Made by a program: the position numbers and the translations under genes. Source: Streptomyces sp. BK239 (GTDB taxonomy: Bacteria; Actinomycetota; Actinomycetes; Streptomycetales; Streptomycetaceae). Taken from it: DNA of 64,000 nucleotides. The notes under the pieces are model-generated. The model worked only from the letters and a program-made list of their open reading frames with translations, did not search any database and was not told the origin of the DNA. Positions 39,701 through 49,376 of this stretch are shown here, in pieces (positions within the stretch are counted from its first letter, which is position 1; each line of letters begins with the position of its first letter). The DNA lies in the NCBI RefSeq assembly GCF_004217285.1, contig NZ_SHKS01000005.1, forward strand, positions 124,001-188,000. The letters are read 5' to 3'.

Positions 39701-40318
39701 GTGGTTCGTCGATGGGAGTCGCCGGACGGCGGCAGGATGAGGCGTCTGTCCGGCTGGCCGGGAACGTATGCGAGAGCACATGTCCGAAACAAGTGTCGGA
39801 ATCACGGAAAACCCCTATTGACCTTGGTCTGGTGTTTATGGGGCGCTTGATCCTTTGCATTCGGCAAGCGTCAACTCGCGTGACGCGGTGGGGGATCCAG
39901 GGGCTCGCGGATTCCCGCGCCTCCGGCGGTGAAGTGAGCCAACTCACCCGCAATGACAAGACCGACTAAATCGGACATCAGGCTCCAAGTCGCTTTTAAA
40001 AGGGCGTGAGCGAAATCCGATGGAATTCACGGAGCGGAATGTCTGATTTGCTGCTCCGGTTCCGATTTATCGAGCGGGCGTCGTGAGATTCGGCACACCG
40101 GGGGATGTCGTCGGCCGGCGGGGTGGAGGGGAGGTTTCCGGGGTATCGGCGCTTCGCGAGCCGGACGCGGCACCTCCCGGTCGGGCGACGTGGGGCCGGG
40201 GGACGTGGGGGCTTATCGGTGATCGAAACATGACCGGATACGCTGACTTGAGTGATGTCGGCGACCTATCGACAAACCGTGTGAGCGCCAGCGGACACCA
40301 GCAGACAGGAGACCCCTC
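39701..40318. other. intergenic region between divergent SLT and polyprenyl synthase genes
   Basis: After the riboswitch about 600 nt carry no convincing gene. The stretch 39770-40080 is clearly less GC-rich than its surroundings. It contains AT-rich patches (CTTTTAAAAGG near 39994) and must hold the promoters for both genes. Open frames here lack recognisable coding features. Confidence 0.5.
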
Positions 40319-41329
40319 GTGACCGTCGTCGGGCCGTTTGGGCTGAGCGTGCGGGACCAGGCTCTGGAAGCCGATGTCCAGGCCGGATTGACGGCTGTCG
40401 AGGAAGGCCTGTTCGAGGCCACCAAGAGTGCGGTCCCCTTCATCACCGAGGCCGCGCAGCATCTGGTGAAGGCGGGCGGGAAGCGGTTCCGGCCGCTGCT
40501 GGTGATGCTGTCGGCGCAGTTCGGGGACCGGCACGCGCCGGGCATCGTGCCGTCCGCCGTGGTGGTCGAGCTGACCCACCTGGCCACGCTGTACCACGAC
40601 GACGTGATGGACGAGGCCGAGGTGCGGCGCGGGGTGTCCAGCGCGAACACGCGGTGGGGCAACTCGGTCGCGGTGCTCACCGGCGACTTCCTCTTCGCCC
40701 GTGCCTCCCACATCCTTGCCGACCTCGGGCCCGAGGCGGTCCGGGTGCAGGCGGAGGCGTTCGAACGGCTGGTCACGGGCCAGATCCTGGAGACGGCCGG
40801 TCCGACGGACGGCCGGGACCCGGTCGAGCACTACCTCGACGTGCTGGGCGGCAAGACCGGCTCGCTGGTCGCTGTGGCGTGCCGCTTCGGCGCGATGATG
40901 TCCGGCGCCGACGAGACGGTCGTCGACGTGCTCACCCAGTACGGGGAGCGGCTCGGGGTCGCCTTCCAGCTCGCGGACGACGTCCTGGACATCGCCTCGG
41001 ACTCGCACGAGTCGGGCAAGACGCCCGGGACGGACCTGCGGGAGGGCATCCCCACGCTGCCGGTGCTGCGGCTGCGGGAGCGCGCGGAGCGGCTGTCGCT
41101 GCCGGAGGACGTCGCGCTCTGCGAACTGCTCGACTCCGACCTCAGCGACGACGCGCGGCACGCGGAGGCGCTGGCCGCCCTCCGGGCCCACCCGGCGCTG
41201 GAGCAGGCCCGCGCGGACACCGTGCGGTACGCCGAGGAGGCGCGGGCCGCCCTGGCGCCGCTGCGGGAGTGCGAGGCGAAGCGGGCACTGCTGGAGCTGT
41301 GCGACGCGGTGGTGCACCGGGCGGGGTGA
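40319..41329 (+). CDS. polyprenyl diphosphate synthase
   Basis: This 336-residue trans-prenyltransferase condenses isopentenyl diphosphate onto allylic diphosphates. The first aspartate-rich motif is in LYHDDVMDEAEVRRG and the second in QLADDVLDIASDSHESGK, with KAGGKRFRP near residue 44. A chain-length fingerprint cannot be read with certainty, but long-chain (menaquinone side chain) synthases are usual here. It has a GTG start with CAGGAG 7 nt upstream. The location between two nuo sets fits a role in making the quinone they reduce. Confidence 0.9.
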   Translation: MTVVGPFGLSVRDQALEADVQAGLTAVEEGLFEATKSAVPFITEAAQHLVKAGGKRFRPLLVMLSAQFGDRHAPGIVPSAVVVELTHLATLYHDDVMDEAEVRRGVSSANTRWGNSVAVLTGDFLFARASHILADLGPEAVRVQAEAFERLVTGQILETAGPTDGRDPVEHYLDVLGGKTGSLVAVACRFGAMMSGADETVVDVLTQYGERLGVAFQLADDVLDIASDSHESGKTPGTDLREGIPTLPVLRLRERAERLSLPEDVALCELLDSDLSDDARHAEALAALRAHPALEQARADTVRYAEEARAALAPLRECEAKRALLELCDAVVHRAG

Positions 41330-41627
41330 CGCCCCGCCACTCGAGGGCGCGCGCCTTCACCCCTGAGCGCCCCCCCTGGGAACCCCTCCACCCCGTCAGG
41401 TCCCCCTCCGCCCCCTACGGGTCCCCCCATCCGCCCAACCCCCGTGTCATACCGCAGGCGTACACGTAGTTGCGCCCTCGGGTTGACGTATCGAGGCGGG
41501 TTGTTTGGTCATATGGAAACCACGGAAATCACCACCGCTCACCGATTCGGGTGAGAATGGCGGCTTGTGGTGGGGACCGTCGCACCCGAGATGACCAGCC
41601 GCCGCCGACGACGGAGGTAAGGCACAC

Positions 41628-42890
41628 ATGGCACCGTTCGCATCCGACGACCGCACGCACGCCGGGGAGGCCGACGACCTGCCCGTCGGACGACGCAAGG
41701 CCGTGCGGTACGTCGTCCCGGTCACCGTGGTGGGCGTCGCGGCGGCGACGATCGGGCTCGTCCCGGCGCTCGCCGACTCGGGCGACCCCGACCTGCCGAA
41801 GATCACCGCCCAGCAGCTCATCCAGAAGATCGCCGCCTCGGACGTCCAGCAGCTGTCCGGCACCGTGAAGATCACCACCGACCTCGGCCTGCCCGACCTG
41901 GGCGGACTGGAGAGCGGGCTGCTCTCCGGAGCCGCGGGCAAGAAGGGTGACGCGTCGTCTGCCGACCCGTCCGCCAAGCTCACCGAACTCGCCGCCGGCA
42001 CGCACACCCTGCGGGTCGCCGCCGACGGGCCCGACCGGCAGAAGCTGTCGCTGCTGGAGAACGCCGCCGAGTACAGCGTCATCCACAACGGCAAGGACGT
42101 GTGGGGGTACGACAGTGCCTCCAACCAGGTCTACCACTCCACCTCCGAGGAGGGCCGCGACGGTCACGAGGCGGCTCCCGGCACGCCCGAGGACTTCGCC
42201 GACGAGGCCCTGAAGGCCGTCGACGACACCACCTCCGTGACCGTGGACGGCACCGTGCGGGTCGCCGGCCGGGACGCCTACAAGCTGCTGGTGAAGCCGA
42301 AGCAGTCCGGCTCGACCGTCGGCGCGATCAGCGTGGCCGTGGACGCGAAGACGGGGCTGCCGCTGAAGTTCACGCTCACCCCCGCCGCGGGCGGCGCCGC
42401 CGTCGTGGACGTCGGCTTCACCCAGGTGACGTTCGCCAGGCCCGCCGCCTCCACCTTCGACTTCACGCCGCCGAAGGGCGCGAAGGTCACCGAGGGCGAC
42501 GAGGACGGCCCGGCCGGACTCGGGGACAAGGCTCCCGGCCAGCCGGGCAAGGCCCCGGGGCACGAGGGCGGGAGGCCCGGCCTGCCGGGCAAGGCTCCCG
42601 AGGAGGGACTCGGCCGGGACCTCGACGGCCTGAACGTCCTCGGCGAGGGCTGGACGTCGATCGCCACCTTCGACACCGGCGGCGAGGGCGTGCCCTCCGG
42701 CAAGTCCCCCGAGGCGGGCGCCTTCGGCGGCTTCCTGGACTCCTTCGGCGACAAGGTCACCGGAAAGTTCGGCTCCGGCACCGTCTTCTCCACCCGGCTG
42801 ATCAACGCCCTCGTCACGGACGACGGCAAGGTCTACGTCGGGGCCGTCACCAAGGACGCCCTCGTCAAGGCGGCGGACGCCGGACGGTGA
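41628..42890 (+). CDS. LolA-like secreted or membrane-anchored protein
   Basis: This 420-residue protein has an N-terminal hydrophobic segment (YVVPVTVVGVAAATIGLVPAL, written here only in part, about residues 25-47) and then an extracytoplasmic LolA/DUF2092-like beta domain with VTVDGTVRVAGRDAYKLLVKP. A glycine/proline linker follows near residues 290-325, then a C-terminal domain ending in VYVGAVTKDALVKAA. Such proteins often sit upstream of ABC exporters in actinobacteria, as here. The ATG at 41628 has GGAGGTAAGG upstream. Function unknown. Confidence 0.78.
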   Translation: MAPFASDDRTHAGEADDLPVGRRKAVRYVVPVTVVGVAAATIGLVPALADSGDPDLPKITAQQLIQKIAASDVQQLSGTVKITTDLGLPDLGGLESGLLSGAAGKKGDASSADPSAKLTELAAGTHTLRVAADGPDRQKLSLLENAAEYSVIHNGKDVWGYDSASNQVYHSTSEEGRDGHEAAPGTPEDFADEALKAVDDTTSVTVDGTVRVAGRDAYKLLVKPKQSGSTVGAISVAVDAKTGLPLKFTLTPAAGGAAVVDVGFTQVTFARPAASTFDFTPPKGAKVTEGDEDGPAGLGDKAPGQPGKAPGHEGGRPGLPGKAPEEGLGRDLDGLNVLGEGWTSIATFDTGGEGVPSGKSPEAGAFGGFLDSFGDKVTGKFGSGTVFSTRLINALVTDDGKVYVGAVTKDALVKAADAGR

Positions 42891-42978
42891 GAAGCCGGCG
42901 GTGGGTAGCCGTGCGGTGAGTGGCCGGCCGTGAGAACGGCCTGAGTACGCTGACGTGAACCGACGATCGGGGGAGCCG

Positions 42979-43971
42979 ATGGACGAGGTCGCGGACGGCA
43001 CGGCAGCGCAGGCGACGCCCGCGACCCTGGACGCAGCCGACGACGCCGTCATCCACACCCGCGGCCTCACCAAGCGCTACCGCGGCGGCCAGCTCGCCGT
43101 GGACGGTCTCGATCTGACCGTCCCGGCGGGCAGCGTCTTCGGCTTCCTCGGCCCGAACGGTTCCGGCAAGACCACCACGATCCGCATGCTGATGGGCCTG
43201 ATCGAGCCCACCTCCGGCACGGCGCGGGTGTTCGGGCGGCCCATGCCGCGCGCCTCCCGCGCCGTCCTGCCGCACGTCGGGGCCCTCATCGAGGGCCCCG
43301 CCCTCTACGGCCACCTGTCCGGCCGGGACAACCTCCTGCGCTACGACTCCGCCGACCCGACCGCCGACCCCCGCACCCGGCGCGACCGGGTCGCCGAGGC
43401 CCTGGAGCGGGTGGGGCTGACCGCGGCCGCCGGCAAGAAGGCCAAGGCGTACTCGCTCGGCATGAAGCAGCGGCTGGGCCTGGCAGCCGCCCTGCTCCAG
43501 CCCCGCCGGCTGCTCGTCCTGGACGAGCCGACCAACGGGCTCGACCCGCAGGGCATGCGCGAGATCCGGGTCCTCGTCCGGGAACTCGCCGCCGACGGCA
43601 CCACCGTCTTCCTCTCCTCACACCTCCTCGACGAGATCGAGCAGGTGTGCACGCACGCGGCCGTGATGGCCCGTGGACGCCTCCTCGTGCAGGGCCCGGT
43701 CGAGGACCTGGCGGCACGCGCGCGTGGGCGGCTCGTCGTCACCACCCCCGACCCGGCGGACGCGGCCCGGGTGCTGAAGGAACAAGGCGTCGGGGACGTC
43801 GTCGTCGCCGAGGACCGGGTCACGGGCGAGCCCGCGGAGCTCGAACCGGCCGACCTCAACGCCGCGTTGGTGAACGCGGGCGTCCGCGTCCGCGGCTTCG
43901 GCGTGGAACGCGCCTCCCTGGAGGACGCGTTCGTGGCACTCACGGGAGAGGGATTCGATGTCGCGGGCTGA
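42979..43971 (+). CDS. ABC exporter ATP-binding protein
   Basis: This 330-residue ATPase has Walker A GPNGSGKTTTIR, signature YSLGMKQRLGLAAAL, Walker B RLLVLDEPTNGLDPQG and switch HLLDEIEQV. It is of the CcmA/DrrA type used by drug and lantibiotic exporters and carries a C-terminal extension. I chose the ATG at 42979, just after GGGGGAG; an in-frame GTG lies at 42955. Its stop overlaps the permease gene by 14 nt. Confidence 0.92.
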   Translation: MDEVADGTAAQATPATLDAADDAVIHTRGLTKRYRGGQLAVDGLDLTVPAGSVFGFLGPNGSGKTTTIRMLMGLIEPTSGTARVFGRPMPRASRAVLPHVGALIEGPALYGHLSGRDNLLRYDSADPTADPRTRRDRVAEALERVGLTAAAGKKAKAYSLGMKQRLGLAAALLQPRRLLVLDEPTNGLDPQGMREIRVLVRELAADGTTVFLSSHLLDEIEQVCTHAAVMARGRLLVQGPVEDLAARARGRLVVTTPDPADAARVLKEQGVGDVVVAEDRVTGEPAELEPADLNAALVNAGVRVRGFGVERASLEDAFVALTGEGFDVAG

Positions 43972-44860
43972 TCTCGCACCGGGCCGGAGCAGCGCGGTCG
44001 CCCGACCGACCCGTGCGCTGTGGACGTTCGGCCTCTTCCGCAGCGAGTTCGTCACCACCCTGCGCCGCTGGCGCACCCTCGCCCTGCTGGGCGTGCTGGC
44101 CGCGGTGCCGGTGCTCGTGGGCATCGCCGTGAAGATGGAGACCGGCGGCGGCTCCGGAGGGGGCGGCGGGGGAGGCGGTGGCGGTGAGGGGCCGGCGTTC
44201 GTCGCGCAGATCACCAACAACGGCCTGTTCCTGGTGTTCACGGCCCTGGCGGCGACGCTGCCCTTCTTCCTGCCGATGGCCGTCGGCGTCATCGCGGGCG
44301 ACGCGATCGCCGGCGAGGCCAACGCGGGCACCCTGCGCTACCTCCTGGTCGCCCCCGCCGGCCGCACCCGCCTCCTTCTGGCCAAGTACGCGACCACCAT
44401 GGCTTTCTGTCTGCTCGCCACCCTCGTCGTGGCCGTGTCGGCGCTCGCCGTCGGCACGCTGCTGTTCCCGCTCGGCGAGCTGACCACCATCTCCGGCACC
44501 CGCATCAGCTTCGCCGACGGCCTGTTCAGAGCCCTGCTGATCGCCCTCGCCGTCGCCGCGTCACTGCTCGGGGTGGCGGCGCTCGGGCTGTTCGTGTCCA
44601 CGCTCACCAACAGCGGCATCGCCGCGATGGCGACGACCGTCGGGCTGCTGATCACCGTCCAGATCCTCGACCAGATCCCGCAGCTGCACGCCGTCCACCC
44701 GTACCTGTTCTCCCACTACTGGCTGTCCTTCGCCGACCTGATGCGCGACCCGGTCTACTGGGAGGAACTGCGCAAGAACCTCGGGCTCCAGGCCGTGTAC
44801 GCGGCGGTCTTCGGCACGGCGGCCTGGGCGCGCTTCACGACGAAGGACATCACGACGTAG
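43958..44860 (+). CDS. ABC-2-type exporter permease
   Basis: This 300-residue membrane protein has six hydrophobic segments. The first is near residues 38-56, followed by a long extracytoplasmic glycine-rich loop (residues 65-78, mostly glycine). The motif ANAGTLRYLLVAPAGRTRLLLAK is abbreviated here; its core GTLRYLLVAP is typical of NatB/ABC-2 permeases. It is co-translated with the ATPase. Substrate unknown. Confidence 0.88.
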   Translation: MSRADLAPGRSSAVARPTRALWTFGLFRSEFVTTLRRWRTLALLGVLAAVPVLVGIAVKMETGGGSGGGGGGGGGGEGPAFVAQITNNGLFLVFTALAATLPFFLPMAVGVIAGDAIAGEANAGTLRYLLVAPAGRTRLLLAKYATTMAFCLLATLVVAVSALAVGTLLFPLGELTTISGTRISFADGLFRALLIALAVAASLLGVAALGLFVSTLTNSGIAAMATTVGLLITVQILDQIPQLHAVHPYLFSHYWLSFADLMRDPVYWEELRKNLGLQAVYAAVFGTAAWARFTTKDITT

Positions 44861-44871
44861 CGCCGTCGCCG

Positions 44872-45456
44872 TCAGTTCTCGTACGGGAAGCGCGCGAGCG
44901 GCGCCTCCCGCGCGAAGAACGTCTTCGCGCGCGCCAGCGCCTCCGTGTCCCCGAGGACGTCCCCGGGCTTGCTGCCGTTGCCGAACAGCACCCCGCCGAA
45001 GCGCATCCCCAGGTACGCGGCCGAGTTCTGCAGAGCGCCGACCAGCGGATCGGCGACGACCGTCTCCTCGTGGGCGAGCGCGGACACCCCCCACAGGGTG
45101 CGCCCGGCGAGGGTCGCCTTGAAGTCGACTCCGGGGGTGCGCAGCCAGCCCGACCAGTGGTCGAGATAGCGCTTGGTCTGGGCGGAGAGCGTGTACCAGT
45201 ACAGCGGCGAGGCGATCACGAGGTCCGTCGCCGCGAGTGTGGCGTCGAGCAGCAGGGCGGCGCTGCCCTCGGTGGGGCGGACGTGATCGCTGTCGTGGCG
45301 CAGGTCCTCGAAGTCGGGCAGCGGATGCTCGACGAGGCTGATCCACGTCTGTTCGACGTCGGCGGGCAGTTGTTCGGCGGCCCGGCGGGCGAGCAGTTCG
45401 GTGTTGCCCTCGTCGCGGGCGCTGCCCAGCACGAACAGGAAACGGCGCGTGCTCAT
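44872..45456 (-). CDS. NAD(P)H-dependent FMN oxidoreductase, flavodoxin-like fold
   Basis: This 194-residue protein begins with FLFVLGSARDEGNTELLA, the FMN phosphate loop of flavodoxin-like NAD(P)H oxidoreductases, and has the later ASPLYWYTLSAQTKRYLDH and LWGVSALAHEE segments near the isoalloxazine site. Such enzymes reduce quinones or flavins. It is convergent with the ABC permease. Substrate not predictable. Confidence 0.88.
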   Translation of the reverse strand: MSTRRFLFVLGSARDEGNTELLARRAAEQLPADVEQTWISLVEHPLPDFEDLRHDSDHVRPTEGSAALLLDATLAATDLVIASPLYWYTLSAQTKRYLDHWSGWLRTPGVDFKATLAGRTLWGVSALAHEETVVADPLVGALQNSAAYLGMRFGGVLFGNGSKPGDVLGDTEALARAKTFFAREAPLARFPYEN

Positions 45457-45539
45457 GAGTGTCCCCAGGTGGTCGTCGTGGAAGAGGGCGCACGGCAGGC
45501 ACGCCCGACTAGCTGCACATGCATCATATGTGCATGCAA

Positions 45540-46820
45540 CTATCTGCGCCAGGGGACTTCTTCTTCCGCCGCTCTTGCCAGGGCGAGCAGGGACGCCTCC
45601 CGCCCGTGCGCCGCCACCGCCTGGAGGCCCACCGGGCAGCCGTCCTCGCCGAGGCCCGCCGGGATGCTGATCGCGGGGTGGCCGCTGAGGTTGAAGGCCC
45701 AGGTCAGCGCCGTCGAATAGCGGTCCCCGGGGCCTTCGTGGCCGTGCGGGGGATCAGGGGTGGCGGGGGTCAGCAGGAGGTCGGCGTGGTCGAAGAGGCG
45801 GGCCAGCCGCCGGTCGTTGACGCTCCGGGCGGGCGCGACGGCGTCCGGGTCGCCGGTTCCGCGCAGGGCGAGCCAGGCGGGCGCGGGATCGTCCAGCCGC
45901 AGCGGCGTCCCCGGCAGCAGCCGTAGGGCGCCGGCGGCGTCGAGGCGTTCAACGGCGCCCCGTGCGACAGCCGCCACCCCCGGGTGGGTGTCGGCGAAGC
46001 CGAGATCGGGTGAGTAGACGGCGTTGAGGGGCCTGCCGGGAGAGGGTGCGTGGACGTCGGCGTCCCGGTCGCCCGGACGGCCGGGCGACCGGCTCATCAC
46101 CCTCCACCAGGCCTCCGCGTCCGCCGCGTGGCGGGCGAGCACCCCCGGTGCGGCCAGGCCGGTCCGGTCGGCGGAAGGGAGGCGTCCGTTCGTGGGCTTC
46201 AGGCCGACGATCCCGCACCAGGCCGCCGGGATCCGCACCGAGCCGGCCCCGTCGCCGCCCGTCGCCAGCGGCACCAGGCCGGCCGCGACCGCCGCGGCGG
46301 AACCGGCCGAGGAGCCGCCCGGCGTCCGGTCGGCGCGCCACGGGTTGACGGTACGGCCGTGCGCCCCGAGGCCCCACGTCCGCCAGGGCGTTCCGGGCCC
46401 GGGCACGGCGGTCGCCCCCACCGGCACGCACCCCGCGTCGACCAGCGCCCGCGCCGAGCGCGTCCCGTGCCGCCCCTTCACCCCGACCGGCACCCCGGCC
46501 AGCGGCAGCGGCTCGCCCCCGGCGACCCGCGCGTCGACCTCCCGCGCCCGGGCGAGCGCCGCCTCCTCCCACACTTCGAGGAACGCCCCCAGCGACGGGT
46601 CGACCAGCCGGATGCGTTCCAGCGCCCCGGCCAGCACGTCGACGGCCCGCGCCCGCCCGTCCCGTACGGCGGCGGCGATCTCCACGGCGGAGGCCGCGTC
46701 GAGGGCGGTCGCGGGCCCTGCGGTCAACCCGGCGACCGGTGGGATCACGGGCCGCCCGCCCGGGACCGCGCCCACCTCCTCCCCAGAACGTCTGTTCCCC
46801 TCCCCGGGACTTCCCCTCAT
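45540..46820 (-). CDS. amidase-signature family protein
   Basis: This protein of about 426 residues has the amidase signature: catalytic lysine in LAGVPVGVKGRHGT, and the Ser/cis-Ser stretch TPGGSSAGSAAAVAAG, with GGDGAGSVRIPAAWCGIVGL after it, completing the Ser-cisSer-Lys triad. The motif DGAGS replaces the more common DTGGS, as in other nonspecific amidases. A glutamate/glycine-rich N-terminus is variable. ATG 46820 follows AAAGGGGG. Function could be amide, ester or allophanate-type hydrolysis. Confidence 0.85.
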   Translation of the reverse strand: MRGSPGEGNRRSGEEVGAVPGGRPVIPPVAGLTAGPATALDAASAVEIAAAVRDGRARAVDVLAGALERIRLVDPSLGAFLEVWEEAALARAREVDARVAGGEPLPLAGVPVGVKGRHGTRSARALVDAGCVPVGATAVPGPGTPWRTWGLGAHGRTVNPWRADRTPGGSSAGSAAAVAAGLVPLATGGDGAGSVRIPAAWCGIVGLKPTNGRLPSADRTGLAAPGVLARHAADAEAWWRVMSRSPGRPGDRDADVHAPSPGRPLNAVYSPDLGFADTHPGVAAVARGAVERLDAAGALRLLPGTPLRLDDPAPAWLALRGTGDPDAVAPARSVNDRRLARLFDHADLLLTPATPDPPHGHEGPGDRYSTALTWAFNLSGHPAISIPAGLGEDGCPVGLQAVAAHGREASLLALARAAEEEVPWRR

Positions 46821-46998
46821 CTCCCCGCCCCCTTTCCGCGCCCGCCGCCCCGCCGGAGTCCCTTGCAACGATGCTGTGACGTCGCGGTGACGTGGGGACC
46901 GTGGGCGAGCGGAGAGACTCGACGGTACGTGTACGCGTGCGTGCACGGGTTATGAGCACGACGTACGTGCACGGGTGACGAGTCCGAGTGAGGAAACG

Positions 46999-48231
46999 AT
47001 GTCTCGACTCAGCCGCGAGAAGAAGCGGGATCAGGAACACGCCGGTCGGCCGGCCGGCGCGGCGGCACCGCTCGACGTGCACGTCCCCGTGGGCGGCCCG
47101 GCGACGATCGGCGGCGTCCCCGTCGTGCCGGGAGACGGCGAGGAACCGCAGCAGGCGGTACTGCGTCACCTCCACCGCATCGCCCTCGCCGGCGGGCGTC
47201 CCGTCGCCGCCACGGTCCACGACGAGCGCATCGGCTACGTCGTTCCGCTGCGCGTCGAGCCGAACGGCTCCAGCCACTTCACCGGGCAGCCCCTGCGGGT
47301 CGCCCCGCCCGCCGGCGAGTCGCCGACGGCCACGCCTTACGGGACGGCGCCGGTGCCCGCGCAGTCCCGCGCCCCCAGGGGCGTCCCGGAGCAGCGGGAC
47401 GCGGCCCCGCCCGTTCCGGGCGCGGTCACCGCCCCGACCGGCGCCTTCGGGCCGCCCCCGGAGATGGAAGCGCAGCGCCGGACACCCGCCCCGGGACCGG
47501 TCGCGCGCCCCCGAGAGCTCCCCGAAGAGCACGCCCCGGCGGAACCGTCCGGCCGGGTCCCCGCTCCGGCGCCGGCCGCCGACGCGTCGGCCTTCCGGCT
47601 CCCCCCGGAGCCCGCCCGCCCCCGGCCGCTCATCCCGGAGTCCGACCCCGAGGCCGACCCGGACCCCGGCCCCAAGCCGGCGCCCGCCCGCGGCTTCGAC
47701 GCCGTGGCCGAAGCCGTCCTGGGGGAGGACCCCCGCACCCTTCCGGGCGCGGGCGGCGCCCCCGCCCTCCTCGGGGAGTCGATGGCGCAGATCAACGAGG
47801 CGGTGCGGGCGGGCCGGACGGACGCGGCCGCTGCGCTCGCCGAGCGGACCGTGACCGAGGCCTCCGCGACCCTGGGGCCGGAGCACCCCGAGGTGCTGCG
47901 ACTCCGTGAACTCACGGCGTACATCGCCTACTTGGCAGGCGATCCGCTCCGCTCCTTCCACGTCTCCCTCGACCTGGCCCGGATCCACCGCCGCAGCCGG
48001 GACGCGGAGGCCGCGTACGGCAACGTCCAGAGTGCGGCGACGGCCTGGCGTGCCGTGCGCGACCCCTTCCAGGGCCTCCACCTCGGGAGCGAACTCCTCA
48101 CGCTGTGGTCGGAGTTGACGACCGAGGAGGGACCGGCGGCCGGCGACGTCGAGGAGCTGGAGTCGGCTCGCGCCCGGATGCTCCGCCTGTCCGAGCGGGC
48201 CCGCAAGGCGGGCGCCGCTCAGCCCGGCTGA
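46999..48231 (+). CDS. tetratricopeptide-repeat protein
   Basis: This 410-residue cytoplasmic protein starts with a basic SRLSREKKRDQ and has a long proline- and alanine-rich, probably disordered middle (residues 100-235). A C-terminal helical TPR region follows: INEAVRAGRTDAAAALAERT, HPEVLRLRELTAYIAYLAGD, and an LARIHRRSRDAEAAYGNVQ unit. I chose ATG 46999 because GAGGAAACG precedes it. Such proteins are often encoded near signalling or regulatory genes; no function assigned. Confidence 0.8.
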   Translation: MSRLSREKKRDQEHAGRPAGAAAPLDVHVPVGGPATIGGVPVVPGDGEEPQQAVLRHLHRIALAGGRPVAATVHDERIGYVVPLRVEPNGSSHFTGQPLRVAPPAGESPTATPYGTAPVPAQSRAPRGVPEQRDAAPPVPGAVTAPTGAFGPPPEMEAQRRTPAPGPVARPRELPEEHAPAEPSGRVPAPAPAADASAFRLPPEPARPRPLIPESDPEADPDPGPKPAPARGFDAVAEAVLGEDPRTLPGAGGAPALLGESMAQINEAVRAGRTDAAAALAERTVTEASATLGPEHPEVLRLRELTAYIAYLAGDPLRSFHVSLDLARIHRRSRDAEAAYGNVQSAATAWRAVRDPFQGLHLGSELLTLWSELTTEEGPAAGDVEELESARARMLRLSERARKAGAAQPG

Positions 48232-48261
48232 GCCGGACCGCCCCGGCGAGGGCGGTTCGGC

Positions 48262-49230
48262 CTACGCCGACAGCGTCCACACCGCGTACGCCAACGCGTC
48301 CGCGTTGCGGTTCAGCGCCGTGTCGTTGACGTTGGCGGTGGTGTCGCAGGAGGAGTGGTAGCAGCGGTCGAACGCCTGGCCCGCCGTGCCGCCCCACTTG
48401 GTCGCCTGTGCCGTCGTCTTGGCGCGGCTGGCCCCGCTGAAGAGGCCGCCGACCGGGACGCCCGCGCTCTTGAAGGGCGCGTGGTCGGAGCGGCCGTCGC
48501 CCTCGGTCTCGATCTCGGTCGGGACGCCGATGCCGGTGAAGTAGTCCTTGAAGGTCTTCTCGATGGCCGGGTCGTCGTCGTAGACGAAGTACCCGGGGTT
48601 CGGCGAGCCGATCATGTCGAAGTTGAGGTAGCCGCTGATCTTCGCGCGGTTCGCCGCGGACAGGCTGTTGACGTAGTACCGCGAGCCGACCAGTCCCAGC
48701 TCCTCCGCGCCCCACCAGGCGAACCGCAGGTGCTTGGTGGGGTGGTAGCCGGTGCGGGCGACGGTCAGCGCGGCTTCCAGGACGGCCGCCGAGCCGGTGC
48801 CGTTGTCGTTGATGCCGGCGCCGGAGGTGACGCTGTCGAGGTGCGAGCCGGCCATCACGACCTTGCCCGTGTCTCCGCCGGGCCAGTCGGCGATCAGGTT
48901 GTAGCCGGTGCGGCCGGAGGAGGTGAACTGCTGGACGGTCGTGGTGAATCCGGCGGCGTCCAGCTTGGCCTTCACGTAGTCGAGCGAGGCCTTGTAACCG
49001 GCGCGCCCGTGGGCGCGGTTGCCGCCGTTGGCGGTGGCGATGGACTGGAGCTGGGTGAGGTGCGCCTTGACGTCTGCCACCGGGATGTCGGGCGCGGCGG
49101 CGAGGGCGGCGGAACCGTGGGTGACGGCTTCGGGGGCGGGCGCCGCACCGGCTATGGATCCGGTGGCGACGAGCGTGACGGCGGCGACGACGGCGGCCGC
49201 CGACGCCCGCCCGGAAACGGAGAGCTTCAT
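48262..49230 (-). CDS. secreted M28 leucine aminopeptidase, S. griseus type (SGAP-like)
   Basis: This 322-residue enzyme has a signal peptide (residues 1-29) and short propeptide, then a mature region APDIPVADVKAHLTQLQSI closely like Streptomyces griseus aminopeptidase. Zinc and catalytic motifs are visible: AGSHLDS (His), GINDNGTGSA (Asp), WWGAEELGLVGS (catalytic Glu and Zn Glu), NFDMIGSP (Asp) and GRSDHAPF (His). Two cysteines in DRCYHSSCD form the known disulfide. It releases N-terminal hydrophobic residues from peptides outside the cell. Confidence 0.95.
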   Translation of the reverse strand: MKLSVSGRASAAAVVAAVTLVATGSIAGAAPAPEAVTHGSAALAAAPDIPVADVKAHLTQLQSIATANGGNRAHGRAGYKASLDYVKAKLDAAGFTTTVQQFTSSGRTGYNLIADWPGGDTGKVVMAGSHLDSVTSGAGINDNGTGSAAVLEAALTVARTGYHPTKHLRFAWWGAEELGLVGSRYYVNSLSAANRAKISGYLNFDMIGSPNPGYFVYDDDPAIEKTFKDYFTGIGVPTEIETEGDGRSDHAPFKSAGVPVGGLFSGASRAKTTAQATKWGGTAGQAFDRCYHSSCDTTANVNDTALNRNADALAYAVWTLSA

Positions 49231-49376
49231 GTGGGGGGCTCCGAATTCCAGAGGGGTCCCCGCGACAGGTCGCGGAGAACCCCCGGTGAATGGGGTGCCT
49301 GGATGGTGAAGCTCTGGCCAACTGTCCGTCAAGAGCGCCTGAGGAAAAGGGAGTCAAGTCCGGTAGGGCGCGCCCC